A DNA stretch of 64,000 nucleotides from JAMQKA01 sp043951865 (GCF_043951865.1 NZ_JBINJF010000004.1:172982-236981); one strand, 5' to 3'; shown: positions 8,536-18,001, counted from the first letter of the stretch. Translations and numbers: made by a program. Notes: a model not told the origin generated them from the letters alone.

Positions 8536-8760
8536 ATGCCGGACTACCCAAAAGCCCGTAATATAAAGCAAAAATATGAAAAAGAATGGCTGGCCATCGA
8601 CGGGGTCACTGCTGTAGGCATCGGCCTGGTTGACGGGGACACCATCGGTATCATTATATCTGTAAGCGCCGATGAAGAGCGAATCAGAAACCAGCTACCT
8701 GCGGAAATAGAAGGAATCCCCGTCAAAGTGGATGTAACCGGCAATTTCAGGGCTCAGTAA
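8536..8760 (+). CDS. Small protein resembling the protease N-terminal domain
   Basis: A 74-residue soluble protein of no named family. Residues 22-74 (VTAVGIGLVDGDTIGIIISV, then LPAEIEGIPVKVDVTGNF) line up with residues 24-83 of the upstream protease. The shared pattern is V-x-A-x-GIG, a hydrophobic strand ending SV, IxGIPxxV and a closing G-x-F-x-A. It lies 84 bp downstream on the same strand and is probably co-expressed. A role as inhibitor, chaperone or regulator of the protease is an inference from this similarity. Confidence 0.65.
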   Translation: MPDYPKARNIKQKYEKEWLAIDGVTAVGIGLVDGDTIGIIISVSADEERIRNQLPAEIEGIPVKVDVTGNFRAQ

Positions 8761-9251
8761 AGGGACGGTAATTCAGGCATCATAATGTCAACTTCCGGTG
8801 AAGTCTGCTGCGCAGAGACAATTGCGATATTTCAGGATAGCTGACACCCACCTTTTTTCGAATATCAACTATGTAACGAAACCTTCCTGCATTGACGATC
8901 TCCTCCCAGCCCATCTGTGCAGATATCACTAATCTCCTTTTTTCCGGGTTTTAATCAATTTGGGAGTTACAATGGCGATGCCTGCTTTAGTGACATTATA
9001 TTGAATAATTCAAATACTGAACCCGGTACTCGTCTATCGTTATAAATGATTGTCGGTCGGATTTTTCCACGGAATGAAAGCGGCAGTGGCTGAGAGGATA
9101 AACAAAAGCAGAACCGTGTTACAATATGTGGAATAAACCACATCCTAGAGGTAACATCGATATGCGGTAAAGCGTAGCTGCACGACTTATCCCTCGATAA
9201 TATATAATATAATGACAGACAGAAAAAGAGGAGGTTTCTAAGGCTCTGCCT
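8761..9251. other. Intergenic region, no supported gene
   Basis: These 491 bp separate the small plus-strand gene from the convergent nuoN. One 44-codon minus-strand ORF (8780-8914, starting MGWEEIVNAG) has a protein-like composition but no family I know. It may be a gene remnant. No clear hairpin terminator for nuoN was seen. Confidence 0.4.
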
Positions 9252-10697
9252 TTATCGTATAAACGCGGCCCAGTCTTCAGCATAATAGGAACTCAACAGT
9301 TCTGAAAGTCCTCCAGGTGCAATTCCAAAATAGATGGTGAGAAAAGCCAGTACAATCAGGCTGCCTTTAAACAGCCAACCGGCCTGAACAAGCGGAACAT
9401 CCTTGTGGGGCTCTCTCATGTACAGGTACACCATCGGGCGCAAGTAGTAGTAAATACTGGCTGCACTGGCCAGCACCCCGACAATTGCCAGGCCAATCAA
9501 GTCAGCGTTGACAGCAGCGGCAAATACCTGGTACTTGCCTACAAATCCTACAAAGGGTGGAATTCCGGCAAGTGAAAAAAGGAAGATAGAAAGCATGACT
9601 CCCATGGCGGGACGTTTGAATCCCAGGCCCGCATAATTGTTTATATCGTTGAAATCCAATCCTTTTTGGCGCTCATAGAATGCCACTACTCCAAATGCTC
9701 CCACGTTCATCAGTGTATATGCCAGCAGGTAGTACAAAACCGCACTGTATCCCCCCGCCGTACCGGCTGCTAGTCCCACCATCAAATATCCCGCGTGGGC
9801 GATACTCGAGTACGCAAGCATCCTCTTGATGTTGTCCTGAACCAGCGCAATAATATTTCCCAGAATCATCGTTATGATGGCAATGACAGAAATCAGTTCC
9901 GACCAGCTGGCCGCACTATCCGGGAGCATCCGGGAAAGAACCAGTATCAGCGCTACAAACGTTGCCGACTTGGAAGCCGTTGCAAAATAAGCCGTGAGTG
10001 TGGTTGGGGTGCCCTGGTAGACGTCGGGCGTCCACATGTGAAAAGGCACCGCAGAAATTTTGAAAAAGAAACCTACCAACAACAGTCCCGCCCCGGCAAG
10101 GAAAAGAAGATCGCTGCTGGCCGCCCCCGCAATACCTGGCAGATTGGTCGTGCCGGTGGCGCCATACAGAAGCGCCATTCCGTAGAGTAGAAAACCGGTA
10201 GAAAATGCCCCCAGCAGAAAATATTTGAGCGCTGCCTCAGCTCCCATTTTCTCTTCATTGATAATTCCGGCCAGAATATAGAGGCAGATCGACATGGTCT
10301 CTAATCCGACAAAAATCATGATCAGATCATTGGCACTGGCAAGCCCGAGCATGCCGGAGGTCGCAAAAAGCACAAGGGCATACACTTCCCCGTAATTGTG
10401 GTCGACCGCTTCCAGATATTCTTTGGATATCAACACGCAAAACAGCGTGCCCAGCAGCACCACGGTATTACCAAACGCGGCTGTTCCTCCGTAGACAATC
10501 ATGCCGGAAAACGCTTCTCCAGCAGGTCCGAACATGTCTATGGCAGAGACCACCAGTGCTGCCAGTATTGAAAAAACAGACAGGCCAAATATAGCCTCAT
10601 GATCATTTTTATAGGCATCGATCAGCACGGCGACTAATCCCGCCAATGCGACAATTATCCCTGGAAGAAATACGCTCAGATCGTGTAGGTAATCCAT
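9252..10697 (-). CDS. nuoN: NADH-quinone oxidoreductase subunit N
   Basis: A 481-residue antiporter-like membrane subunit of respiratory complex I, with about 14 membrane helices and the proton_antipo_M core. FFKISAVPFHMWTPDVYQGTPT near 215-235 is the diagnostic subunit-N segment, carrying the family Lys and the WxPDVY motif. DNIKRMLAYSSIAHAGY holds another channel Lys. It is last in the nuoL-nuoM-pterin dehydratase-nuoN group, 6 bp after the dehydratase gene. It translocates protons coupled to NADH oxidation by quinone. Confidence 0.95.
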   Translation of the reverse strand: MDYLHDLSVFLPGIIVALAGLVAVLIDAYKNDHEAIFGLSVFSILAALVVSAIDMFGPAGEAFSGMIVYGGTAAFGNTVVLLGTLFCVLISKEYLEAVDHNYGEVYALVLFATSGMLGLASANDLIMIFVGLETMSICLYILAGIINEEKMGAEAALKYFLLGAFSTGFLLYGMALLYGATGTTNLPGIAGAASSDLLFLAGAGLLLVGFFFKISAVPFHMWTPDVYQGTPTTLTAYFATASKSATFVALILVLSRMLPDSAASWSELISVIAIITMILGNIIALVQDNIKRMLAYSSIAHAGYLMVGLAAGTAGGYSAVLYYLLAYTLMNVGAFGVVAFYERQKGLDFNDINNYAGLGFKRPAMGVMLSIFLFSLAGIPPFVGFVGKYQVFAAAVNADLIGLAIVGVLASAASIYYYLRPMVYLYMREPHKDVPLVQAGWLFKGSLIVLAFLTIYFGIAPGGLSELLSSYYAEDWAAFIR

Positions 10698-10703
10698 GTG
10701 CTT

Positions 10704-10994
10704 TTACGCGTTATACAGTGACTCTATAGTTTTTGCCAGTTTCAGATCTTTTTCGGTGACTTTGCCACCAGCATCATGTGTACTCAGCGCGATGCCAACA
10801 CTGTTGTAAACATTGAAAAGCTCCGGGTGATGTGTCTGCTCCTCCGCTTCAAATGCGATGCGATTGATAAAAGCGATCGCGTCCCGGAAATTATCAAATG
10901 TAAAATTCTTTTTTAATTTGTCGTCCTCATGGCTCCATCCATCGAGATCGGAAAGAGCTTCCGCGATTTGATCTTCTGATATTGGTGTTGCCAT
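10704..10994 (-). CDS. 4a-hydroxytetrahydrobiopterin dehydratase
   Basis: A 96-residue pterin-4a-carbinolamine dehydratase (PCD/PhhB/DCoH family). It dehydrates the 4a-hydroxy pterin made by aromatic amino acid hydroxylases, or acts in molybdopterin-related pterin metabolism. The full signature is present: HHPELFNVYNSVGIALSTHDAGG at about 55-77, here quoted by its parts HHPELFNVYNSV and LSTHDAGG, with catalytic His residues, and the N-terminal LDGWSHEDDKLKKNF. The gene is inserted between nuoM (69 bp) and nuoN (6 bp). No hydroxylase is nearby, so the reason for this placement is unknown. Confidence 0.93.
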   Translation of the reverse strand: MATPISEDQIAEALSDLDGWSHEDDKLKKNFTFDNFRDAIAFINRIAFEAEEQTHHPELFNVYNSVGIALSTHDAGGKVTEKDLKLAKTIESLYNA

Positions 10995-11063
10995 TGGTAT
11001 AATTTTTGAGTTGTTGAGTTATTGAATTAATCGGTCATTCAAAAAAATCAATAATTCTAAGAT

Positions 11064-12674
11064 CTAATCACTTTTTTGCGAGGCCAGCTCAGGAGTCACA
11101 TCGTACAGGCTGTTGGCCCATCCCGGCAGTTCCTGCTCCGAGGCGCTCTGCTTTATGGCCACACTCTTTTCCCGTGACGTCTCCAGCAGGTCATTAATTT
11201 GTGCTTCGGAATACTGCATAAAGTCGACCGGGCGGATCCCGATCCATACCATAAAAATGACCAACGGGACCAGCAAGCCAATTTCCCTGGCATTCAGATC
11301 AACAAGATCTTCATTCGCTTCATGTTTCAGCGGGCCGAACATCACCCGCTGGTACATCCACAACATGTAAACAGCTGCCAGAATAACCCCGGTTGCTGCC
11401 AGAATTGTAAATGCAGAACTGCCCAAAACCTCTGAGTGGAATGATCCATTCAGGATAAGGAACTCACCGACAAATCCATTTAATCCCGGCAGTCCGATAG
11501 AAGCCAGCGTGGATATCATAAACATAACCGCAAATACCGGGATGACTTTGGCAATACCACCGAAATCTTTAATCATCCGCGTATGCCGACGGTCATAAAT
11601 CATGCCGACAATGAGGAATAGCGCCCCGGTGGAAAGGCCGTGATTTACCATCTGGATAAGTGCTCCCTGAACTGCAATGGTGTTGAATGCAAACAGCCCG
11701 AGCACTACAAATCCAAGGTGACTTACTGAAGAGTAGGCCACCAGCTTTTTCACATCTTTCTGAACCATCGCTACCAGCGCACCATAGATGATGCCTATGA
11801 CCGCCAGAGTAGCCATGTAGGGGGCAAACTCCACAAATGCGTTTGGGAACAGCGGCAGGCAGACGCGCAACAGCCCATACGTTCCCATCTTAAGCATGAT
11901 AGCCGCAAGTACGACAGAACCGGCCGTGGGAGCTTCAGTATGGGCATAGGGCAGCCAGGTGTGAAACGGGAACAGCGGCACCTTGATACAAAACGCGAGG
12001 GCAAATGCCAGGAAAAGCCAGGTCTGTTCCACCAGGCCAATTTGATACTCCCCGCTCGAAAGGAAACGCCAGTCGGTGCTGAATGTAAATTCATTCAGGA
12101 ATGTACCGGCATCGTACCCAACGTAAATAAGCCCGATAAGCATGATCAGTGAGCCCACCAGTGTGTACACAAAAAACTTGACCGTTGCGTGGATTCGCCC
12201 CTTGCCACCCCAAATGCCGATCAGGAAATACATCGGAATCAGGGAAAGCTCGAAAAAGACATAGAAAATGATCAGGTCGAGTGCCGCAAAAACGCCGAGC
12301 GATGCCGTCTGAAGCAGCAGAAGCATGGAATAGTAGCCAGCCAGGTGCTTGCTGACAGAATTCCATGAGGAGAGTATTACTATCGGGCCAAAAAGCGTGG
12401 TAAGCATAAAAAGCAAGAGACTGAGCCCGTCGAGCCCTACAATATATTTGATATCCAGTCCATTCAGGAGCGGTTCGCCGACCGTGAGGTACTGGGCACT
12501 CGCTGAGCCTGCGATATCAAAATTAAGCAAAAGCGGCAGGGAAAGCAGGAATACAGCACTCGTTGTAACCAGGCTGATCCATTTTACAGCGGCCTTATTT
12601 CGTGTAAATAAAATCGCGGCAATTCCTGCCAGCGGTAGATAAATACAGATGTTTAGTAGTAGCTCCATCGTCAA
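11064..12674 (-). CDS. nuoM: NADH-quinone oxidoreductase subunit M
   Basis: A 536-residue complex I proton-pumping subunit. The NuoM signature is visible: FFELSLIPMYFLIGIWGG near 135-152 with the essential Glu, FCIKVPLFPFHTWLPYAHTEAPT near 228-250 and VQKDVKKLVAYSSVSHLGF near 305-323. There are about 14 membrane helices. A polar C-terminal tail of about 45 residues (ETSREKSVAIKQSASEQELP) extends beyond the usual end. It follows nuoL by 3 bp, so translation is probably coupled. Confidence 0.96.
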   Translation of the reverse strand: MTMELLLNICIYLPLAGIAAILFTRNKAAVKWISLVTTSAVFLLSLPLLLNFDIAGSASAQYLTVGEPLLNGLDIKYIVGLDGLSLLLFMLTTLFGPIVILSSWNSVSKHLAGYYSMLLLLQTASLGVFAALDLIIFYVFFELSLIPMYFLIGIWGGKGRIHATVKFFVYTLVGSLIMLIGLIYVGYDAGTFLNEFTFSTDWRFLSSGEYQIGLVEQTWLFLAFALAFCIKVPLFPFHTWLPYAHTEAPTAGSVVLAAIMLKMGTYGLLRVCLPLFPNAFVEFAPYMATLAVIGIIYGALVAMVQKDVKKLVAYSSVSHLGFVVLGLFAFNTIAVQGALIQMVNHGLSTGALFLIVGMIYDRRHTRMIKDFGGIAKVIPVFAVMFMISTLASIGLPGLNGFVGEFLILNGSFHSEVLGSSAFTILAATGVILAAVYMLWMYQRVMFGPLKHEANEDLVDLNAREIGLLVPLVIFMVWIGIRPVDFMQYSEAQINDLLETSREKSVAIKQSASEQELPGWANSLYDVTPELASQKSD

Positions 12675-12677
12675 GAA

Positions 12678-14702
12678 TTAGAGAATCAGGATACTTATTA
12701 CGATTATCACGCCAATAACCAGCCCCAGGGCATAGGTGGAGGTAACCCCGGTTTGAATATATCGGATCAGGCTTCCAAACAGTCGGACAATTCCCCCGAC
12801 AGTATTTACAACCCCGTCCACAATCTTCATATCAAATACAGCCAATCCCTTGTCTGAAAAGCGAACAAGCGGACGAGAAACCAGCCCCTCATATATTTCA
12901 TCAAGACTGTACTTTTGGCTCCAGGTATCGTATAGGGTGCCAAAACGCGCCGCGAGATAGCTGTCCGACTCTTCGGTATCGCCGCTTCCATACATTCGGT
13001 ACGCCACCCAGCTTCCGGCCACTGCAATTGCGATCGAAATGATCATCAATGTCCATTCGATACCGTGAGAAAGCGCCATGCCCACATCCGCATTTACTGT
13101 ATACAACCAGTCATGCAGCAGGTTAATGTGCGCCTCCTCGTGGGTGAAGGTCTCAGCAATAAAATTGGGGACGCCCAGAAATCCACCTGCCACCGACAGT
13201 ATTCCCAGTGCCCACAGTGGAAAGGTCATCGTAACCGGGCTCTCGTGCAGGTAATCAGAGGCGTTATCCGCATCTGCCACCCTGCCCGGCAGTTTAAATT
13301 CCCCGTTGAATGTTCCGAATGTCAGACGAAACATATAAAAAGCGGTCAGGAATGCCGTTACAATTCCCACGCCCCACAACAGGAAGTACAGCGGCCCGGC
13401 AAACTCACCGAAACCGGCATTAAATGTAAAGGCCAATATTTCATCCTTGGAGAAAAAGCCCGCCAGCGGTGGGATTCCCGCAATAGCAATTGTTGCCAGC
13501 AGGAAGGTTCGGTAAGTAGAGGGCATATACTGTTTCAACCCTCCCATATTACGCATATCCTGGGGATCAAAATGCACTTCCTTGCCCTCTTGGTGCAGGC
13601 CGTGTTCAACATGTTCCATGGCATGAATAACAGAACCCGACCCGAGAAAAAGACAGGCCTTGAAAAAAGCGTGAGTCACAACATGAAAAATGGCCGCCGT
13701 AAAAGCGCCCGATCCCAGAGCCAGGAACATATACCCGAGCTGTGATACCGTGGAGTAGGCCAGCACCCGTTTGATATCGTGTTGGGTGAGGGCGATGGTC
13801 GCCGCAACCAATGCGGTTAACGCCCCAATCACAGCGATGATCAGCATCACTTCAGGGGACATCACAAACATTGGCGACATCCTGGAAATCAAGTAGATAC
13901 CCGAAGTTACCATGGTTGCAGCATGAATCAGCGCCGATACGGAAGTCGGGCCCGCCATTGCGTCGGGAAGCCAGACAAAAAGGGGAATCTGCGCGCTTTT
14001 TCCAGTGGCACCCACCAACATCAGGAAACCGATCCAGAATTTGTAATCTGCGGGGATCGCATCCAGGTCGCCGAGAATCGTATTAAAATTGAGACTGCCG
14101 ACCGACTGAAACGTAAGGAACATGGCAATTAGAAATGCGAAATCACCGATCCGGTTATACCAAAACGCCTTGTTGGCGGCATCTGATTTGGCCATGTCGG
14201 TATACCAAAAACCGATCAGCAGGTATGAGCAGAGCCCGACCCCCTCCCAGCCGAGAAACAGCAACAGCAGGTTGTTGCCCATAATCAGGTTGAGCATCGC
14301 AAAGATGAACAAATTGAGATAGGCAAAAAACTTCCAATATCCCTCATCATGCCACATATACCCGATGGAATAAAAATGGATCAGGGAACCGACCCCGGTA
14401 ACAACCAGCATCATTACGATGGAGAGCTGGTCGATCTGGTAGGCGATATCAACCGAAAAAGAGCCCGCCTGTATCCAGGTAAAAAATGTGGTGATGAGCG
14501 CTTCCGATTCAGTCGTAAAATTCAGAAAAAAGTAGCAGGAGATAAGGAAGGGAACAAATACCGAAAGGTTGGCGATGGCGCCGATGAGGGTTTTCTTTTC
14601 TCGATATCCCGGGCTGCGCAACCCGAGTAGTCCATTAATTAAAAACCCCAGCAGGGGCAAGCCTACCGTCAGTGCAACGAGCAATGTAGCTGAGTCCATC
14701 AA
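12678..14702 (-). CDS. nuoL: NADH-quinone oxidoreductase subunit L
   Basis: A 674-residue complex I antiporter-like subunit with the long C-terminal lateral helix. Diagnostic segments are FFAYLNLFIFAMLNLIMGNN, LGWEGVGLCSYLLIGFWY, KSAQIPLFVWLPDAMAGPTSVSALIHAAT and THAFFKACLFLGSGSVIH, each named here by start and lying between about 125 and 360. A final membrane helix anchors the lateral arm at the extreme C-terminus. It is first gene after a 435-bp gap from nuoK, and a good promoter lies at 14857-14887. Confidence 0.96.
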   Translation of the reverse strand: MMDSATLLVALTVGLPLLGFLINGLLGLRSPGYREKKTLIGAIANLSVFVPFLISCYFFLNFTTESEALITTFFTWIQAGSFSVDIAYQIDQLSIVMMLVVTGVGSLIHFYSIGYMWHDEGYWKFFAYLNLFIFAMLNLIMGNNLLLLFLGWEGVGLCSYLLIGFWYTDMAKSDAANKAFWYNRIGDFAFLIAMFLTFQSVGSLNFNTILGDLDAIPADYKFWIGFLMLVGATGKSAQIPLFVWLPDAMAGPTSVSALIHAATMVTSGIYLISRMSPMFVMSPEVMLIIAVIGALTALVAATIALTQHDIKRVLAYSTVSQLGYMFLALGSGAFTAAIFHVVTHAFFKACLFLGSGSVIHAMEHVEHGLHQEGKEVHFDPQDMRNMGGLKQYMPSTYRTFLLATIAIAGIPPLAGFFSKDEILAFTFNAGFGEFAGPLYFLLWGVGIVTAFLTAFYMFRLTFGTFNGEFKLPGRVADADNASDYLHESPVTMTFPLWALGILSVAGGFLGVPNFIAETFTHEEAHINLLHDWLYTVNADVGMALSHGIEWTLMIISIAIAVAGSWVAYRMYGSGDTEESDSYLAARFGTLYDTWSQKYSLDEIYEGLVSRPLVRFSDKGLAVFDMKIVDGVVNTVGGIVRLFGSLIRYIQTGVTSTYALGLVIGVIIVISILIL

Positions 14703-14856
14703 GTCAGTTTGTTTTTTGGATCGAAAGCTTCTTTTCTGTCATCCCCTGGCGTTCATCTGCAGGGTGAGGTTTCAACCCGAAAAGTGATCGAGTTCTGTTC
14801 AATCAGTATGAGAACAGCCCCGAAGCGGAACCGGATGACGTTGTTCATTTGCGCCC

Positions 14857-14887
14857 CAAAGGTAGCTATTGCTTCAACTATTCCCAA
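14857..14887 (-). promoter_or_regulatory. Bacteroidota-type promoter for nuoL-M-PCD-nuoN
   Basis: Minus-strand TTG (14887-14885), 20 nt, then TACCTTTG (14864-14857), a full match to TAnnTTTG. It lies in the unusual 435-bp gap (14703-15137) between nuoK and nuoL, about 155 bp before nuoL. Apart from this the gap shows no gene. Confidence 0.6.
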
Positions 14888-15137
14888 GGGGAATTTTACA
14901 GATGGCAAAGATACAAAAAAGTGAACGAAGGTAAAGGTAGATTCAGTAAAAATAAGCAGTGAACACTGTGCTATTGAGCAGTTACCAGTGAACAGAAAAT
15001 CAGCAGGTAATTAAACTACTTATCCAATAAAATAACGGGTAGGCTGATGGGATATATACGCACCCACACTCCTCAAAATGTCAAGAGCGGAAACTCGCTG
15101 CATTGATCATGGCGCACTAACACACTATTAATTAAAA

Positions 15138-15440
15138 TCACCAGCGCAACAGGTTGATTTTGCTCACATCCAGCGAAAGGTTATTGCGGAAGATGGCAAT
15201 AATGATAGCCAGCCCTACAACCGCTTCGGCGGCTGCAACCGCCAACGCAAAGAACACGAGCATCTGTCCTTCCACGTTACCGTGGAAGGTACTGAAAGAG
15301 ATCAGCGAAAGATTGACCGCATTCAACATCAGTTCCACACTCATAAAAATTACTATCGCGTTTTTACGGATTAATACCCCCATGATACCGATCGCAAACA
15401 ACACGGCACTTAACGCTAAAAACCAGTCGATTTCAATCAT
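15138..15440 (-). CDS. nuoK: NADH-quinone oxidoreductase subunit K
   Basis: A 100-residue, three-helix complex I subunit. It begins WFLALSAVLFAIGIMGVLIRKN, followed by the conserved VELMLNAVNLSL containing the channel Glu, and ends with the AAAEAVVGLAIIIAIFRN helix with its second Glu. The ATG overlaps the end of nuoJ by 4 bp (ATGA-type overlap), indicating translational coupling. Confidence 0.96.
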   Translation of the reverse strand: MIEIDWFLALSAVLFAIGIMGVLIRKNAIVIFMSVELMLNAVNLSLISFSTFHGNVEGQMLVFFALAVAAAEAVVGLAIIIAIFRNNLSLDVSKINLLRW

Positions 15441-15958
15441 TGTCCAGATTTGGGCTTAACAATTTTTTGTTGTGCAACCACCAGGGCTCCCACTACGGCC
15501 GCTGTCAACAGAATGGCGGTCATCTCAAAAGGAAGCAGATAGGTAGTAAACATGACCTCTCCGATCGCCTCAACCGTTCCCACCTGCGATACTTCCGAAG
15601 GCAGTTCAGGCAACATGTCTGTTACCCCTCCGATGCTGTACAGTATTTGGGACAGCACGACGATACCGAGCAGAAAAGCCACAAAATACTTGACTCTAAA
15701 CTTGTTAAAAAGAGATTTTTCTGCATCCAAATTCAGCAGCATAATCACAAACAGGAACAACACCATAATCGCCCCGGCATACACAATAACCTGGATGATG
15801 GCCAGAAAATGCGCCTGCAGCAGTACGTAGACCCCGGCCAGGGCCACCATGTTAATTACAAGAAACAGGGCACTGTTTACCGTATTTTTACTAATTACCA
15901 TACCCAGTGCGGCAGCAATAGCCAGAATTGCAAGGAATATAAAAACGTATGAAACCAT
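15437..15958 (-). CDS. nuoJ: NADH-quinone oxidoreductase subunit J
   Basis: A 173-residue complex I membrane subunit with five helices. YVLLQAHFLAIIQVIVYAGAIMVLFLFVIMLLN, about 45-78, is the characteristic NuoJ helix 2-3 region with the pi-bulge Tyr/Gly, quoted here by its start YVLLQAHFLAIIQ. It is first of the nuoJ-K pair, overlapping nuoK by 4 bp. A promoter candidate lies 26 bp upstream, so upstream nuo genes (A-I) are not adjacent and must be elsewhere. Confidence 0.95.
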   Translation of the reverse strand: MVSYVFIFLAILAIAAALGMVISKNTVNSALFLVINMVALAGVYVLLQAHFLAIIQVIVYAGAIMVLFLFVIMLLNLDAEKSLFNKFRVKYFVAFLLGIVVLSQILYSIGGVTDMLPELPSEVSQVGTVEAIGEVMFTTYLLPFEMTAILLTAAVVGALVVAQQKIVKPKSGQ

Positions 15959-15983
15959 GGTGTTGCTTTATTTTAAGTGGCTT

Positions 15984-16014
15984 CAAAAGTAGATAAATTT
16001 AGAAACCACATCAA
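15984..16014 (-). promoter_or_regulatory. Bacteroidota-type promoter for nuoJ-K
   Basis: Minus-strand TTG (16014-16012), 20 nt, then TACTTTTG (15991-15984). The predicted start near 15979 leaves a leader of about 20 nt before nuoJ. Confidence 0.6.
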
Positions 16015-16094
16015 CTCTAAATTGGGGTTTGAATGTTAAAAGTTGAATGTTTCAGGGTGGTGTTTATAAGACTTTCATCCTGCAACTTTAAAAC

Positions 16095-16910
16095 CTACCA
16101 AAAATAGATCAGTCCCAGTGTACCCACCGTCCAGCAGTACCAGGCAAATGGATGAATTCCCCTGGTTTTGAGCATTACAATAAGATACTTGAGAGCAAAA
16201 TATCCCGAAATAAAAGCGGCCAGAAAGCCAATGACAAGGTCCAGGGCGGCATCAAAACGGATGCCCACCTCGGCCATCTCCTTGACCTGCATCATCATGG
16301 CGCCCGCGATTACGGGAATGACCATCAGGAACGAAAAGTTGGCCACCTCTTCCCTTTTTACTCCCAGGTATAATCCCAACGAGATCGTGGAGCCGGAGCG
16401 GCTTATACCCGGCAAAATGGCAAGTGCCTGCGCTATTCCGATGGCAAAACTATTTCCAGCGTTGATCTGCCGCGTAAACTGCTTCCTGTACTTGGTGGCG
16501 TAAAGCAGTATTCCGGTTACCAGCAGCATGAACGAAACCATAAAGGGATTCAGGAATACATCCTCAATATAGTCTTTCAGTGTAAAGCCTATGATTGTGG
16601 CGGGGATCATGCTCAACAGGATATAGCCACTCAATCTTATATTGGGATCATCCCTGAGCCGTTGTTGAAATTCTCCGGGCGAACCGGCCAGGCCCAGCAA
16701 CGACTTTATAATGCCGGTCAGTTCCTCCCTGTAATAGACCAGAATGCTGCACAACGTTCCAAAATGAACGACAACCTCAAACGTTATGCCCTTTTGCAGG
16801 TCGCTGCTCATAAAAGCACGGCCGAGCACGAGGTGGCCGGAACTGCTGATTGGCAAAAATTCGGTAAGGCCCTGTATGAGACCTAATAGAAAAGAATCTA
16901 TGAATTCCAT
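16095..16910 (-). CDS. uppP: Undecaprenyl-diphosphatase
   Basis: A 271-residue integral membrane phosphatase (BacA/UppP family) that recycles undecaprenyl diphosphate for cell-wall synthesis and gives bacitracin tolerance. Both family signatures are intact: LGLIQGLTEFLPISSSGHLVL at about 8-28 and LPGISRSGSTIS near 166-177. These contain the catalytic Glu/Ser/His and Arg. About eight membrane helices are expected. It is divergent from the MoxR gene, with 83 bp between the start codons. Confidence 0.95.
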   Translation of the reverse strand: MEFIDSFLLGLIQGLTEFLPISSSGHLVLGRAFMSSDLQKGITFEVVVHFGTLCSILVYYREELTGIIKSLLGLAGSPGEFQQRLRDDPNIRLSGYILLSMIPATIIGFTLKDYIEDVFLNPFMVSFMLLVTGILLYATKYRKQFTRQINAGNSFAIGIAQALAILPGISRSGSTISLGLYLGVKREEVANFSFLMVIPVIAGAMMMQVKEMAEVGIRFDAALDLVIGFLAAFISGYFALKYLIVMLKTRGIHPFAWYCWTVGTLGLIYFW

Positions 16911-16993
16911 TTATTATTATAGAGGTTTTTACGTTCTTAAATCGGCAAAGAAGATACTTATAACTCATTCAAAATCTAAATCACATTTCACTT

Positions 16994-18001
16994 ATGGCGA
17001 CAAGCTCTCCTTCAGTAGACATGCAGGCGCTCGGAGATAAAATTGAAGAATCCAGCGCATTTATTGAAAAAATTTACGACGAACTAAAGAAAGTCATTGT
17101 CGGTCAGCAGTATATGATCGACCGGCTGCTGATCGGGCTGCTGGCTGATGGACACGTGCTGCTGGAGGGAGTACCGGGCCTGGCCAAAACCCTGACGGTT
17201 TCGTCGCTCTCCCAGGTCATCAGCACAAAATTTCAGCGAATACAGTTCACGCCCGACCTGCTGCCCGCCGACCTGATCGGTACGCTGATCTATAACCAGA
17301 AAGAGGCGGAATTCACGGTAAAAAAAGGACCTATTTTTGCCAACATCATTTTAGCTGACGAGATCAACCGTTCGCCCGCCAAAGTACAAAGTGCCCTGCT
17401 GGAGTCGATGCAGGAACTGCAGGTAACCATTGGCGAAACAACCTATGAACTTGACGAGCCCTTTTTGGTGCTGGCCACCCAAAACCCCGTAGAACAGGAA
17501 GGGACCTACCCACTGCCGGAAGCACAGGTCGACCGGTTTATGATGAAAATAAAGATCGATTACCCGAGCGAGTCTGAAGAGATGGAAATTATGCGGCGCA
17601 TGGCCCAAACCGGGAAGAACAAAAAGCTGGAACCGGTGGTGACACCTGAGCAGGTACTGGGTGCACGGAACGTCGTTAACGAAATCTACATGGATGAAAA
17701 GGTGGAACAATATATTATTGACCTGGTTTTTGCCACCAGAAATCCCGGAAAATTCAATCTGCCGGATATGGAAGAGCTTATTAATTTCGGGGCTTCGCCA
17801 CGGGCGTCCATCAATCTGAATCTGGCAGCCCGCGCACACGCCTTTATGGAACACCGGGCCTATGTAACCCCGGAAGATGTTCGGCTGATCGCCATGGATG
17901 TGCTGCGTCACCGCATTATCCCTACGTTTGAAGCGGAAGCAGAAAACATCACTCCTGAAGATATCATAGAAAAAATTATGTCCACCGTTCAAGTTCCCTG
18001 A
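16994..18001 (+). CDS. MoxR-family AAA+ ATPase
   Basis: A 335-residue AAA+ protein. Walker A is EGVPGLAKTL (about 57-66), Walker B IILADEINR (about 117-125), sensor 1 LATQNP near 160 and a C-terminal lid domain with GASPRASINL. MoxR ATPases remodel or activate metalloproteins and membrane complexes, usually next to DUF58 and VWA-domain genes. None of those partners follows here; a small unknown gene does instead. The family assignment is firm and the client unknown. Confidence 0.92.
   Translation: MATSSPSVDMQALGDKIEESSAFIEKIYDELKKVIVGQQYMIDRLLIGLLADGHVLLEGVPGLAKTLTVSSLSQVISTKFQRIQFTPDLLPADLIGTLIYNQKEAEFTVKKGPIFANIILADEINRSPAKVQSALLESMQELQVTIGETTYELDEPFLVLATQNPVEQEGTYPLPEAQVDRFMMKIKIDYPSESEEMEIMRRMAQTGKNKKLEPVVTPEQVLGARNVVNEIYMDEKVEQYIIDLVFATRNPGKFNLPDMEELINFGASPRASINLNLAARAHAFMEHRAYVTPEDVRLIAMDVLRHRIIPTFEAEAENITPEDIIEKIMSTVQVP

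Noticed and set aside
9060..9200. Possible TPP riboswitch (GGCTGAGAGG)
   Set aside because: The conserved second half (ACCTGATCTGG, AATGCCAGCG) is absent, and no thiamine gene follows.
13065..13745. 226-codon plus-strand ORF
   Set aside because: Antisense shadow of nuoL without any recognisable domain.
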